NCBI GenBank assembly: GCA_964385995.1
Contig: CAYLRF010000019.1
Span: 1 to 27,088, forward strand
Length of the DNA: 27,088 bases
Reading direction: 5' to 3'
Source of the DNA: CAYLRF01 sp964385995
Lineage (GTDB): Bacteria; Bacillota; Clostridia; Lachnospirales; Lachnospiraceae
The translations under genes were made by a program, and so were the position numbers. The notes under the pieces are model-generated. The model worked only from the letters and a program-made list of their open reading frames with translations. It did no database searches and had not been told where the DNA came from. This document shows positions 16,030 through 24,736 of this stretch, in pieces. How positions within the stretch are numbered: position 1 is the first letter of the stretch; every line of letters begins with the position of its first letter.

Positions 16030-17495
16030 CAAAGGTAAGGACAAGATTCGCACCCAGTCCCACGGGCATGATGCACGTAGGGAATCTTCGCACGGCGCTT
16101 TACGCGTATCTGATAGCCAGGCATGAGGGCGGGGATTTTCTTCTGCGGATAGAGGATACCGACCGGGAAAGATATGTGGATGAGGCGCTTGACGTCATTT
16201 ACGACACGCTCTTAAGAACGGGGCTTACATATGACGAGGGCCCGGATAAAGACGGGGGGCGCGGCCCTTACGTGCAAAGCGAGAGGGTAGCGCTCGGCAT
16301 ATACGATAAGTACGCGAAGCAGCTTATTTCGCAGGGCGACGCCTATTATTGCTTTTGCGACAGCGAGCGCTTGTCTACCCTTCGAAGAGAGGTAAAGGAA
16401 GGCGCAGAGGAGATAGTCGCTTATGATAAGCACTGCCTTGGTTTAAGCAAAGAAGAGGTCGAGGCGAATCTCGCTTCCGGGAAACCGCATGTCATCCGTT
16501 TTAACATGCCGACGAAAGGAGAGACGACTTTTCATGACGTCATTTACGGCGATATCTCGGTGCCGAACGCGGAACTTGAGGATCTGATTCTCATAAAGTC
16601 GGACGGTTATCCCACTTATAATTTCGCGAACGTGGTAGACGATCATCTCCAGGGCATAACCCATGTGGTGCGGGGAAACGAGTATCTCTCATCCGCTCCC
16701 AAATACAACCGCATTTACGAAGCGTTCGGCTGGGAGGTTCCCACATACGTGCACTGCCCGCTCATAACCGACACGGATCATAAGAAACTGAGTAAGCGAA
16801 GCGGACACTCTTCGTACGCGGATCTTACGGCGCGGGGCTTTATAGACGAGGCGATAGTAAATTTCGTAGCGCTTCTGGGGTGGAGCTCTCCCGACGGAAG
16901 AGAGATATTCTCGCTTGAAGAACTTGCGGACGTATTTGATTATCACAGGATAAATAAGGCGCCGGCGGTGTTTGATACCGTTAAGCTAAAGTGGATGAAC
17001 GGCGAATACCTTAAGGCCATGGACTTTGAGCGGTTTTACGATCTCGCTCTTCCCTACCTTAGGGAGGCGGTAAAAAGGGACTGTGATCTTAAGAAAATCG
17101 CGGAGCTTGTAAAGACGAGGATAGAACTTTTCGACGACATCGCGCCGATGACGGATTTCTTTAACGAACTTTGCGACTACGATGTGTCGATGTATACGCA
17201 TAAGAAAATGAAGACGGATACGGAAAGTTCTCTTACGGTATTAAGCGATGTTCTCCCGCTTATAAAAAAACAGGATGACTTTACGAACGGGGCGCTCTAT
17301 GAGACGCTGAAAAACTATGCCGACGGGAAAGGATATAAGATCGGATTTGTCATGTGGCCGATAAGAACGGCGCTTTCGGGCAAGATGAGCACCCCGGGAG
17401 GCGCGACTCAGATAATGGAGATACTCGGAAAGGAGGAGTCCGTCTCGCGTATAGTTAAGGGAATAGATAAGCTTAAAGGGGCCGACGCGCGGTGA
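16026..17495 (+). CDS. gltX: Glutamyl-tRNA synthetase
   Basis: A 489-residue class I aminoacyl-tRNA synthetase that charges tRNA-Glu in the cytoplasm. The ATP-binding HIGH motif is H-V-G-N (17-20) in FAPSPTGMMHVGNLRTALYA, and the KMSKS loop is KLSKR (254-258). The zinc/acceptor region YYCFCDSERL and the helical anticodon-binding C-terminus are present, and length is typical. The ATG overlaps the aminotransferase stop by four bases, coupling translation; this pairs glutamate metabolism with its charging enzyme. Whether it also charges tRNA-Gln cannot be told here; no gatCAB is in view. Confidence 0.95.
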   Translation: MTKVRTRFAPSPTGMMHVGNLRTALYAYLIARHEGGDFLLRIEDTDRERYVDEALDVIYDTLLRTGLTYDEGPDKDGGRGPYVQSERVALGIYDKYAKQLISQGDAYYCFCDSERLSTLRREVKEGAEEIVAYDKHCLGLSKEEVEANLASGKPHVIRFNMPTKGETTFHDVIYGDISVPNAELEDLILIKSDGYPTYNFANVVDDHLQGITHVVRGNEYLSSAPKYNRIYEAFGWEVPTYVHCPLITDTDHKKLSKRSGHSSYADLTARGFIDEAIVNFVALLGWSSPDGREIFSLEELADVFDYHRINKAPAVFDTVKLKWMNGEYLKAMDFERFYDLALPYLREAVKRDCDLKKIAELVKTRIELFDDIAPMTDFFNELCDYDVSMYTHKKMKTDTESSLTVLSDVLPLIKKQDDFTNGALYETLKNYADGKGYKIGFVMWPIRTALSGKMSTPGGATQIMEILGKEESVSRIVKGIDKLKGADAR

Positions 17496-17599
17496 GAAAA
17501 TCCGCGCGCGCGGTCATCCGCGGCCGACAAAACTTTACTCACACTTCTTAAAATTCTTCAGTTCATTTCTTTTCCTCACGTCAAAAGGGGGCATCTCAC

Positions 17600-19462
17600 A
17601 TGCAGCTTAGCGAAGCCCAATCGGAGGCTGTAAGACATTTTAACGGCCCGTGCATGGTACTGGCGGGTCCGGGATCCGGGAAAACCGCCGTCATAACGAG
17701 GCGGATGAGGTATCTTATAACCGAAAGGGGCGTCTCGCCCGATAAGATGCTTGTCATCACCTTTTCGAGGGCGGCAGCCTCAGAGATGAAGCGGCGCTTT
17801 CTTAACCTCATGAGCGAAAGGAGCCTTCCGGTTACGATCGGGACGTTTCACGGCGTCTATTATTCTGTCTTAAAGTGGGCGTACAGGCTTAAGGGCGACT
17901 GTTTTTTGGACGAAAATGAAAAGAAGCGTATGCTTTATCATATCGCGAGGCGGGATGGAGTGAAAGAGGCGGACGCCCCGGATGAGGACGCCGCGGAGTT
18001 TATAAGCGATCTCGCGGCGGATATCTCTGCCTTAAAGAACACACTTAAAGATCTTAAGGATTACGAACCGCTATCGTGCGATAAGGAGACATTCATCAGG
18101 ATATACGAGCGATACGAAAACCGACGGGCGGATCTTAAAAAGCTTGACTTTGACGATATGCTGACGCAGACCTTAAAGCTGTTTTCGCGCCGTAGTGACG
18201 TCCTTAATCTCTGGCGGGAGAAGTTTAAGTATATCCTGATCGATGAATTTCAGGACATAAATAAAGCGCAGTACGAGGTGATAAAGCTGCTCGCGGAGCC
18301 CCTTCGCAATCTTTTCGTCGTGGGAGATGACGATCAGTCAATTTACTCTTTCAGGGGTTCCGATCCGAAGATCATGTTAAATTTCCCGAACGATTATCCC
18401 GAGACGAAGCGGATACTTCTTGGCGTAAATTATCGCTGCGACAGGGATATTACCCGCGCGGCGACAAGCGTCATAAGCCGAAACGCGGGCAGATTCGAGA
18501 AGAAGATAATCTCGGCGGGCGAAGACGCGGGAGAAGTGAAAATCATCCGGGCTAAAGATGCCGTCGGGGAAAATGCCGCCGTCGCGCGGCTCATTAAAGA
18601 GCTGACAAAAAGTAAAGTCTCCCTTTCCGACATGGCGGTGCTTCAGAGGACGACGGCCGGAACCTTATCTTTCGCAAAGGTCTGCGCCGAATATAACATC
18701 CCCGTTCGCACGAAAGGAAAAAAGACGGATATCTACGGGCACTTTATCGCAAAAGATATGGTATCTTACATGAAAATGGCACTGGGCGACAGGTCGCGGG
18801 GACTTTTTTTAAGAGTCATGAACCGCCCCGAAAGAGGGATCGCGCGGGAGGATATCGACGGTGAGAAGATAAATCTTGACGCGCTTATAAAACTGTACGA
18901 CGTCATCGATCCCGCGGCCGCGGATAATATACGTATCCTTAAAGAGGATCTTTACAATATCTCGCTCGCGGCTCCTTACGCCGCTGTCTGGTACATAAGA
19001 AAGAAGATGAATTATGACGGTTTCCTCGGCGAATATTTAAGGTCGCGCGGACTTAAAGAGGACGAATTTGACGGTATAACAGAAAGGATCGGAAAAGACG
19101 CGGAAAAATTTTCATCTCTTCCCGAGTGGATTAACTTCGCGGAAAATGCGGGCGAGGTCCGCGACGATAAAGATACGGACGGTACAGGCGACGCCCAAAA
19201 CACGTACAACGCGGGAGACGCCTTAAACGTCATGACCATGCACGCCTGTAAGGGACTTGAGTTTGACACCGTATTTATCATGGGAGTGAACGAGAAAATG
19301 ATCCCGTATAAAAAAGCCGTCCTTGACGCCGATATCGAGGAAGAGAGAAGACTTTTTTACGTGGCGATGACACGCGCGAAAAAGCGGCTGTATCTTACTT
19401 ACGCGAAGGAGAGAAAGGGAAAGAAGGCTAAGGCCTCAAGATTTCTGGATGAGATTTCATGA
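17600..19462 (+). CDS. UvrD/PcrA-type superfamily 1 DNA helicase
   Basis: A 620-residue SF1A helicase, an ATP-driven 3'-5' DNA translocase expected to act in repair or in removing proteins from DNA. Motifs in order: Q motif Q7, Walker A AGPGSGKT (22-29), GTFHGVYYSVL (81-91), DEFQD (215-219), VGDDDQSIYSFRGS (241-254), NYRCDRDITRAA, MTMHACKGLEFDTVFIMGVNE (motif V) and RRLFYVAMTRAKKRLYLTYA (motif VI). It is about 100 residues shorter than PcrA/UvrD and lacks their C-terminal extension, so it may be a second, specialised paralogue rather than the house-keeping PcrA. No nuclease domain or defence partner is adjacent. GGGGGC precedes the ATG with loose spacing. Confidence 0.92.
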   Translation: MQLSEAQSEAVRHFNGPCMVLAGPGSGKTAVITRRMRYLITERGVSPDKMLVITFSRAAASEMKRRFLNLMSERSLPVTIGTFHGVYYSVLKWAYRLKGDCFLDENEKKRMLYHIARRDGVKEADAPDEDAAEFISDLAADISALKNTLKDLKDYEPLSCDKETFIRIYERYENRRADLKKLDFDDMLTQTLKLFSRRSDVLNLWREKFKYILIDEFQDINKAQYEVIKLLAEPLRNLFVVGDDDQSIYSFRGSDPKIMLNFPNDYPETKRILLGVNYRCDRDITRAATSVISRNAGRFEKKIISAGEDAGEVKIIRAKDAVGENAAVARLIKELTKSKVSLSDMAVLQRTTAGTLSFAKVCAEYNIPVRTKGKKTDIYGHFIAKDMVSYMKMALGDRSRGLFLRVMNRPERGIAREDIDGEKINLDALIKLYDVIDPAAADNIRILKEDLYNISLAAPYAAVWYIRKKMNYDGFLGEYLRSRGLKEDEFDGITERIGKDAEKFSSLPEWINFAENAGEVRDDKDTDGTGDAQNTYNAGDALNVMTMHACKGLEFDTVFIMGVNEKMIPYKKAVLDADIEEERRLFYVAMTRAKKRLYLTYAKERKGKKAKASRFLDEIS

Positions 19463-19464
19463 GC

Positions 19465-19492
19465 TTGACTTTTCGGGAAAATTTCATAAAAT
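19465..19492 (+). promoter_or_regulatory. Promoter for the lone binding-protein gene
   Basis: TTGACT (19465-19470) and TAAAAT (19487-19492) are 16 bases apart, just after the helicase stop. The predicted start near 19499 gives a leader of about 92 bases that contains the whole dispersed element copy B, so that element would be transcribed as part of the 5' untranslated region. Confidence 0.6.
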
Positions 19493-19524
19493 ATAGGGAG
19501 TTTTTTCGAGGGAAAAGGAAGGTT

Positions 19525-19594
19525 AAGTTCGAAGGTAAACTTTCCGAACTACCTTGATGACGCGCAAAAGCACGTCGGAAAAGAGGAAATGATG
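19525..19594 (+). repeat. Dispersed leader element, copy B (before the lipoprotein gene)
   Basis: A 70-base block ending in the ATG at 19592. Hairpin 1 pairs GAAGG (19531-19535) with CTTTC (19540-19544) around a TAAA loop; an outer AGTTCG/CGAACT pairing (19526-19531, 19545-19550) is an alternative. Hairpin 2 pairs GACGCGC (19559-19565) with GCACGTC (19570-19576), one mismatch, around AAAA. AGAGG follows, five bases before ATG 19592. It aligns without gaps to copies A and C, 53 of 70 identities with each. Confidence 0.6.
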
Positions 19595-20569
19595 AAAAAG
19601 AAAAATTTCTTCATGGCGGCCGTTTTTTTAATCGGTATCTTAATGTTTGCCGCCTGCGGGAAAGGTACGGATAAAGTCGGAGCGAAAGACGATCAGAAGC
19701 AGGATACGGATAAAAAGACATATAAGTTCGGACTTGACTGTGTCTCCTTAAGCGACCCTTATTACATCGAGATCCGGGACACGCTAAAGAAAAGCATAGA
19801 GGCGGGTGGAAGCAGTCTTATCACAAAGGACGCGGCTTATGACGCAGAAAAACAGGAAAGACAGATAGACGAATTCATAGCGGAAGACATAGACCTTCTC
19901 TTTCTGGCGCCCGTGGATTCGCAGGCCGTGGGCGACTCGCTTGATAAGCTTTACGAGGCGGGTATCCGCGTGGTAAATATCGACGCGAAGGCCGTATCCG
20001 ACGATAAGACAGACGCTTTTGTAGAACCCGATAACGACATGGCGGGAAGTCTCTGCGGAGGGGATCTTCTGCTTAGATGTCCTCAGGGCGGGAGTATCAT
20101 AGTGGTTGACTGTCCGTCGCGAAGCTCTGTCAGCGAGCGGATAAAGGGATTTGAGAAATCCATAGCGAAGAAGGGCTTTGAGGTCGTCGCCCGGGTGGAC
20201 GCCAGCGGCAGCGTGGACGACGCACTGGTAAAGGTAAGCGAGGCTTTCGCGGCTCATCCGGGCGTGGTCGCCATAGTGTGCGGAGACGATCAGATAGCGG
20301 TCGGAGCGCTGGCCGCCGTAAAGTCAGCGGGCGCGACGGGCGTACTTATCTACGGAGCGGGAGGCTCTCCCGACGTCAAAAAAGAACTCGCGAAAGGCGA
20401 TTCGATGATCGCGGCCACCGCGGCTCTTTTTCCGGATTCTCTGGCCCGGGCCGCGGCGGATACGGCTTTTTCGATAATGCGGGGTGAAAAATACGAATCC
20501 GAGACAATCATAGAGTCGGTACTTATCACAAAAGACAACTTAAGCGAATATCCCGCCGACACATGGTAG
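19592..20569 (+). CDS. Lone sugar-type substrate-binding lipoprotein (RbsB-like)
   Basis: A 325-residue periplasmic-binding-protein-like lipoprotein. A basic start (MKKKNFF), a hydrophobic segment and C22 in ILMFAACGKG form a lipoprotein signal; F at -3 is slightly unusual. After a charged linker, YKFGLDCVSLSDPYYIEI begins a type I binding fold like ribose- and galactose-binding proteins, with IDLLFLAPVDSQAV, IRVVNIDAKA and VAIVCGDDQIAVGALAAVKSAG as typical landmarks. Such proteins pass a sugar or signal to a permease or a sensor, but no permease, ATPase or kinase gene is adjacent. I chose the second of two adjacent ATGs because AGAGG is then five bases away, as in the other element copies. 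TraX begins seven bases after the stop. Confidence 0.88.
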   Translation: MKKKNFFMAAVFLIGILMFAACGKGTDKVGAKDDQKQDTDKKTYKFGLDCVSLSDPYYIEIRDTLKKSIEAGGSSLITKDAAYDAEKQERQIDEFIAEDIDLLFLAPVDSQAVGDSLDKLYEAGIRVVNIDAKAVSDDKTDAFVEPDNDMAGSLCGGDLLLRCPQGGSIIVVDCPSRSSVSERIKGFEKSIAKKGFEVVARVDASGSVDDALVKVSEAFAAHPGVVAIVCGDDQIAVGALAAVKSAGATGVLIYGAGGSPDVKKELAKGDSMIAATAALFPDSLARAAADTAFSIMRGEKYESETIIESVLITKDNLSEYPADTW

Positions 20570-20576
20570 CTCGCCC

Positions 20577-21260
20577 ATGCGGTTAAATGCGGATACCTTT
20601 CGAATAAACACGTTTACCCTAAAGCTTATCGCGACGGCCGCGATGCTTTGCGATCACGTCGCCGCCGTGTTTATAAGTCCCTCCTCGGCATGGTATTTGG
20701 CGCTCAGGGGATTCGGAAGGATCGCGTTTCCCATTTTCGCCTATGAGCTGACCGAAGGCTTTTATCACACGCGCAGCGTCAAAAGGTATCTCATGCGGCT
20801 GAGTGTTTTGGCGATCATATCCGAAGTGCCCTTTGATCTGCTCTTTTACGGCAAACCCTTTGAGTCGGGAGCTCAAAATGTCTATTTGACGCTTTTTATC
20901 GGGCTTCTTATGATGTATGTGATGTCCCGCGTAAGACATGTCGTATTTAAGTGCCTCACGGCCGTGCTTTTTGCTGCCGCGGCGTATTTTTTAAAATGCG
21001 ATTATTCGGTCCTGGGCGTCCTTATGATACTTTGCTTTTACGTCTTTCGGGAAAGAAGACTTATAAGAGCGGCTTCGATCGCCCTTTTGAACGTGGGCGT
21101 GGCGGGAGGCCTTCAAAGCTTCGGGACGATGGCCCTTATTCCCGTATCCTTGCATAACGGCAGGCAGGGGCCGAAATGCGGGGCGTTTTTCTATTTGTTT
21201 TATCCGGTACATCTGACGGCGTTATTTATAATTAAGCAGTGGTTAATCGCGGTAACATGA
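20577..21260 (+). CDS. TraX family membrane protein
   Basis: A 227-residue membrane protein with about seven or eight hydrophobic helices. The start TLKLIATAAMLCDHVAAVF and the LRGFGRIAFPIFAYELTEGFYHTRSVKRYLMRL segment are hallmarks of the TraX family, named after the F-plasmid pilin acetylase but common on Firmicute chromosomes, where it is thought to be an acyltransferase-like protein of unknown substrate. Another landmark is YPVHLTALFII near the C-terminus. There is no clear Shine-Dalgarno before ATG 20577, so translation may depend on the lipoprotein gene just upstream. The stop overlaps the DUF5662 start (ATGA). No conjugation genes are nearby. Confidence 0.88.
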   Translation: MRLNADTFRINTFTLKLIATAAMLCDHVAAVFISPSSAWYLALRGFGRIAFPIFAYELTEGFYHTRSVKRYLMRLSVLAIISEVPFDLLFYGKPFESGAQNVYLTLFIGLLMMYVMSRVRHVVFKCLTAVLFAAAAYFLKCDYSVLGVLMILCFYVFRERRLIRAASIALLNVGVAGGLQSFGTMALIPVSLHNGRQGPKCGAFFYLFYPVHLTALFIIKQWLIAVT

Positions 21261-21832
21261 AAGCTTTGCGGCATTTTCTTACCATCACAAAGCATAAGAT
21301 ACTTGTGGCGAAAGGTTGCTTTAGGGTCGGCCTTTACCGTCAGGGTATCCTTCACGACATGTCCAAATACAGCCCGGTGGAATTTACGGTCGGCGCGAAA
21401 TATTATCAGGGAACGAGAAGCCCCAATAACGCCGAGAAGGAAGCCACGGGCGTATCCATGGCGTGGCTTCATCATAAAGGGAGAAATAAGCACCATCTCG
21501 AATACTGGATCGATTACGCCATAGGCGGAAAGACTCTCTGCGGGATGCGTATGCCGAAAAAATACGTGGCAGAGATGTTCATGGACAGGATAGCGGCGTG
21601 CAAGGTCTACCTTAAAGACGCTTATACGCAAAGGAGCCCCCTTGAATATTACGAGAAGGGTAAGGATGCTCTCATCCTTCACGACGAGTCAAGGATGCTT
21701 CTTGAAAACTGTCTTCATAAGCTGGCGGATGAAGGTGAAGACGCCGCGTTTTCTTATATAAAAAACGAAGTGCTTAAGAAACCGAAAAGAAGCGAAAAAA
21801 ATCGCGGGCAGCGGCGGGTAGGCGGCATTTAA
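21257..21832 (+). CDS. DUF5662 family protein, probable metal-binding
   Basis: A 191-residue soluble protein. Conserved marks are ILHDMSKYSPVEF (about 32-44), HHKGRNKHHLEYW (about 73-85) and DRIAACKVYL; these histidines and acidic residues suggest a metal site like that of HD-type hydrolases, but the function is unknown. I recognise it as DUF5662 from memory. The ATG at 21257 overlaps the TraX stop by four bases, which favours it over the GTG at 21239 six codons upstream. The last 20 residues are strongly basic. Confidence 0.85.
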   Translation: MKALRHFLTITKHKILVAKGCFRVGLYRQGILHDMSKYSPVEFTVGAKYYQGTRSPNNAEKEATGVSMAWLHHKGRNKHHLEYWIDYAIGGKTLCGMRMPKKYVAEMFMDRIAACKVYLKDAYTQRSPLEYYEKGKDALILHDESRMLLENCLHKLADEGEDAAFSYIKNEVLKKPKRSEKNRGQRRVGGI

Positions 21833-21884
21833 GGTTCTGACGCGAAAGTCAATCGGCCCTGCTTTCCGAAAAAAGGAGAATCAC

Positions 21885-22889
21885 ATGTCAGGGGAGAAAA
21901 AAGTTTTATATAGCGCCATACAGCCGACGGGGAACTTAACTCTCGGCAATTATCTCGGGTCGCTGAAAAACTGGGTAGCGCTTGGCGACGGATATGATTG
22001 TTTTTACAGTGTCGCGGACATGCACTCGCTGACGGTCAGGCAGGATCCGGCTGTCTTAAGAAAAAGATCGAGATCGCTTGTTACGCTTTTTATCGCGGCG
22101 GGACTTGATCCCGAGAAGAACTGCATATTCATCCAGTCTCACGTCCCGGCGCACGCAGAGCTTGCGTGGATCTTAAATTGCTTCACATACGTGGGCGAGC
22201 TTAGCCGCATGACGCAGTATAAGGATAAATCCGCGAAAAACGCCGACAACATAAACGCCGGGCTTTTTACTTATCCGGCTCTTATGGCGGCCGACATACT
22301 TCTTTATCAGACGGATATCGTGCCCGTGGGACGCGATCAGATGCAGCACATAGAACTTACGAGGGACATAGCCGTAAGGTTTAACAATATATACGGCGAT
22401 GTCTTCACCGTGCCCGAGGGGTATCTGGGAAGCGTGGGAGCGAAGATCATGTCTCTTCAGGATCCCTCAAGGAAGATGTCAAAATCCGATGAGAATCCGA
22501 ACGCGAGCATATATCTGACCGACGATCCCGACACCGTCATGAGAAAATGCCGACGGGCTGTCACGGATTCGGCGGGTCACGTTTCCTACATCGACGATCA
22601 GCCGGGAGTAAAAAATCTCCTTGACATCTACTGCGCGTGCGCGGATAAGAAACCCGCGGAGGCAGTGGCGGAATTTGAGGGCAAAGGTTACGGCGATTTA
22701 AAGACCGCCGCGGGCGAGTCCGTCGTATCCGTTTTAAGGCCCCTTCAGGCAAAGATCGCGGATCTTGAGAAAGATAAAGATTATCTTGACGAAATAATAA
22801 AAAGAAACGCCGAGAGGGCTATGGCCGTCGCGGAAAAGACCCTGCGCAAGGTTCAAAAAAAGGTGGGGTTTTATCCGCGCGTTACGTGA
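21885..22889 (+). CDS. trpS: Tryptophanyl-tRNA synthetase
   Basis: A 334-residue class I synthetase that charges tRNA-Trp in the cytoplasm. The HIGH equivalent is T-L-G-N in QPTGNLTLGNYLG (about 13-25), KMSKS is exact (197-201), and SVADMHSLT, the dimer/tRNA region NCFTYVGELSRMTQYKDKS, and the VGRDQMQHIELTRDIA substrate block are all present. Length is normal. AGGAG lies six bases before the ATG. The gap to the preceding gene is only 52 bases, so there is no room for a T-box leader. A likely terminator overlaps its stop codon. Confidence 0.96.
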   Translation: MSGEKKVLYSAIQPTGNLTLGNYLGSLKNWVALGDGYDCFYSVADMHSLTVRQDPAVLRKRSRSLVTLFIAAGLDPEKNCIFIQSHVPAHAELAWILNCFTYVGELSRMTQYKDKSAKNADNINAGLFTYPALMAADILLYQTDIVPVGRDQMQHIELTRDIAVRFNNIYGDVFTVPEGYLGSVGAKIMSLQDPSRKMSKSDENPNASIYLTDDPDTVMRKCRRAVTDSAGHVSYIDDQPGVKNLLDIYCACADKKPAEAVAEFEGKGYGDLKTAAGESVVSVLRPLQAKIADLEKDKDYLDEIIKRNAERAMAVAEKTLRKVQKKVGFYPRVT

Positions 22890-22907
22890 TAACCGCCGCG
22901 CGTTTTT
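22876..22907 (+). terminator. Rho-independent terminator overlapping the trpS stop
   Basis: CGCGC (22876-22880) pairs with GCGCG (22898-22902). Inside it GTTA (22881-22884) pairs with TAAC (22890-22893) and four bases bulge on the 3' side. Five Ts follow at 22903-22907. The trpS TGA (22887-22889) lies in the loop. Confidence 0.5.
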
Positions 22908-23059
22908 GACGTAAGCTTTAAAAGACGTCCGGTCGCCGCTGGTTCGCCCCTCTGCGCCTGAAATCGAAAGAAACGTTTTAGAAGCGTACGCGCAAATGAA
23001 AGAGACGATTTATGCCCGGGAAGAGATATCAAATCTTAAGGAAATAAAAGGTAATCATC

Positions 23060-24691
23060 ATGATAAGCACAAGCAATGTTTCACTGCGTGTAGGCAAGAA
23101 GGCGCTGTTTGAGGACGTGAACGTAAAATTCACGGAAGGCAACTGTTACGGGGTAATAGGCGCGAACGGCGCGGGAAAATCCACCTTCTTAAAGATACTT
23201 TCGGGTGAGCTGGAGCCGACTAAAGGCGAGGTTTTCATCACTCCCGGCGAGAGACTCTCATTTCTGAAACAGGATCATTTCCAATATGACGATTTTAAGG
23301 TGACGGATACAGTCATCATGGGAAACAGGCGTCTGTACGAGGTGATGAAGGAAAGAGACGAGCTGTACGCGAAGGAGGATTTCACCGAGGAGGACGGCAT
23401 AAAGGCAAGCGAACTTGAGGCGGAGTTTGCCGGCATGAACGGCTGGAACGCCGAGGCGGACGCGGCGACGCTTCTGGCCGGACTTGGCATAGAACCCGCG
23501 TCGCAGGAAAAACTGACCGGTGAGCTGAAAGGTTCAGAGAAAGTCAAAGTGCTTCTCGCGCAGGCCCTCTTCGGAAATCCGGACATTCTGCTTTTGGACG
23601 AGCCGACCAACCATCTTGACATGGACGCCATATCGTGGCTGGAGGAATTTCTCATAAATTTTAACAATATCGTAATCGTCGTATCACACGATCGGTATTT
23701 TTTAAATAAAGTCTGCACTCAGATAGCGGATGTGGACTACGGGAAGATAAGGCTTTTCGCGGGGAATTACGATTTCTGGTACGAGTCAAGTCAGCTTCTC
23801 ATAAGACAGATGAAGGAGGCGAACCGCAAGAAAGAGGAAAAGATAAAGGAGCTTCAGGAATTCATCTCCAGATTCAGCGCCAACGCTTCCAAATCAAAGC
23901 AGGCCACGTCAAGAAAGAGAGCGCTTGAAAAAATCGAGCTTGAGGAAATCAGGCCTTCAAGCAGAAAATATCCTTTCATAGAGTTTAAGCCGCAAAGAGC
24001 GATAGGAAACGAGGTCCTTACCGTGGAGGGGCTCACAAAGACTATTGACGGAGAAAAGATACTCGATGATCTGTCCTTTACGATAGGCAGGGAAGATAAG
24101 GTGGCTTTTGTCGGAAGCAACGAATTCGCCAAGACCGTCCTTTTTCGCATACTTACCGGCGAGATCGAGCCGGATAAGGGCACCTATAAATGGGGAGTCA
24201 CGACGTCTCGGAGTTATTTTCCGAAGGATAATTCCGCCGAGTTTCAAAATGAGGACAATATCGTGGAGTGGCTCACGCAGTATTCCGATGACAAGGACGT
24301 CACCTATGTCAGAGGTTTTCTGGGGAGAATGCTTTTCGCGGGAGAAGACGGCGTAAAGAAGGTGAAGGTGCTCTCAGGCGGTGAGAAGGTGCGCTGTATG
24401 CTTTCTAAGATGATGATATCGGGCGCCAACGTCCTTATCATGGACGAACCGACGGATCACCTTGACATGGAGGCGATCACGGCTCTCAATAACGGGATGA
24501 TAAAATTCCCGGGAGTGATACTCTTTTCGTCGCGGGATCATCAGATCGTGCAGACAACAGCGAACCGAATCATGGAAATAGTCCCGGGAGGAAAGCTCAT
24601 CGATAAGGTGACCACTTACGACGAATATCTGGCGAGCGATGAGATGGCAAGAAAACGCGCCACATACACCGTGGTTGACGAGGACGACTGA
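23060..24691 (+). CDS. ABC-F family ATPase (YkpA/YbiT-like)
   Basis: A 543-residue cytoplasmic ABC-F protein with two ATPase cassettes and no membrane segments; such proteins act on the ribosome. Cassette 1 has Walker A GANGAGKS (34-41), Walker B LLLDEPTNHLD and SHDRYFLNKVC, but its signature reads LKGSEKVKVL. A charged helical linker (QLLIRQMKEANRKKEEKI onward) joins the cassettes. Cassette 2 has an altered Walker A, GSNEFAKT (352-359, with A357 for the usual G), a canonical LSGGEKVR and MDEPTDHLD, and the switch SRDHQIV. YkpA-type relatives show similar drift. There is no sign it is a resistance-type member. A weak AAAGG lies eight bases before the ATG; 22908-23059 shows no clear promoter or gene. 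Confidence 0.9.
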   Translation: MISTSNVSLRVGKKALFEDVNVKFTEGNCYGVIGANGAGKSTFLKILSGELEPTKGEVFITPGERLSFLKQDHFQYDDFKVTDTVIMGNRRLYEVMKERDELYAKEDFTEEDGIKASELEAEFAGMNGWNAEADAATLLAGLGIEPASQEKLTGELKGSEKVKVLLAQALFGNPDILLLDEPTNHLDMDAISWLEEFLINFNNIVIVVSHDRYFLNKVCTQIADVDYGKIRLFAGNYDFWYESSQLLIRQMKEANRKKEEKIKELQEFISRFSANASKSKQATSRKRALEKIELEEIRPSSRKYPFIEFKPQRAIGNEVLTVEGLTKTIDGEKILDDLSFTIGREDKVAFVGSNEFAKTVLFRILTGEIEPDKGTYKWGVTTSRSYFPKDNSAEFQNEDNIVEWLTQYSDDKDVTYVRGFLGRMLFAGEDGVKKVKVLSGGEKVRCMLSKMMISGANVLIMDEPTDHLDMEAITALNNGMIKFPGVILFSSRDHQIVQTTANRIMEIVPGGKLIDKVTTYDEYLASDEMARKRATYTVVDEDD

Positions 24692-24707
24692 GGCGCCGTG
24701 AAATTTC

Positions 24708-24736
24708 TTGACACCCGCGGGCAAATTGGATATTAT
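24708..24736 (+). promoter_or_regulatory. Consensus sigma-A promoter for ffh
   Basis: A perfect -35 TTGACA (24708-24713) and a near-perfect -10 TATTAT (24731-24736) are separated by 17 bases. The predicted start near 24743 gives a leader of about 40 bases before ffh. This is the best promoter match in the window. Confidence 0.82.

Noticed and set aside
17502..17530. GC-rich hairpin after gltX (CGCGG, TCAT loop, CCGCG) as a terminator
   Set aside because: There is no T run after it and the stem is only five pairs, so it is not a convincing terminator.
17600..19462. UvrD-type helicase as part of a defence system
   Set aside because: No nuclease, methylase or other defence gene is adjacent; the neighbours are gltX and a binding lipoprotein.
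20577..21260. TraX as evidence of a conjugative element
   Set aside because: TraX-family genes are common on Firmicute chromosomes, and there are no transfer, integrase or relaxase genes nearby.
21833..21884. T-box leader for trpS
   Set aside because: Only 52 bases separate it from the previous gene and no T-box sequence is present.
22996..23110. A short frame in the gap before the ABC-F gene
   Set aside because: It runs into the ABC-F gene in another frame, lacks a Shine-Dalgarno and resembles nothing. The macrolide-type leader peptides of resistance ABC-F genes are not suggested.
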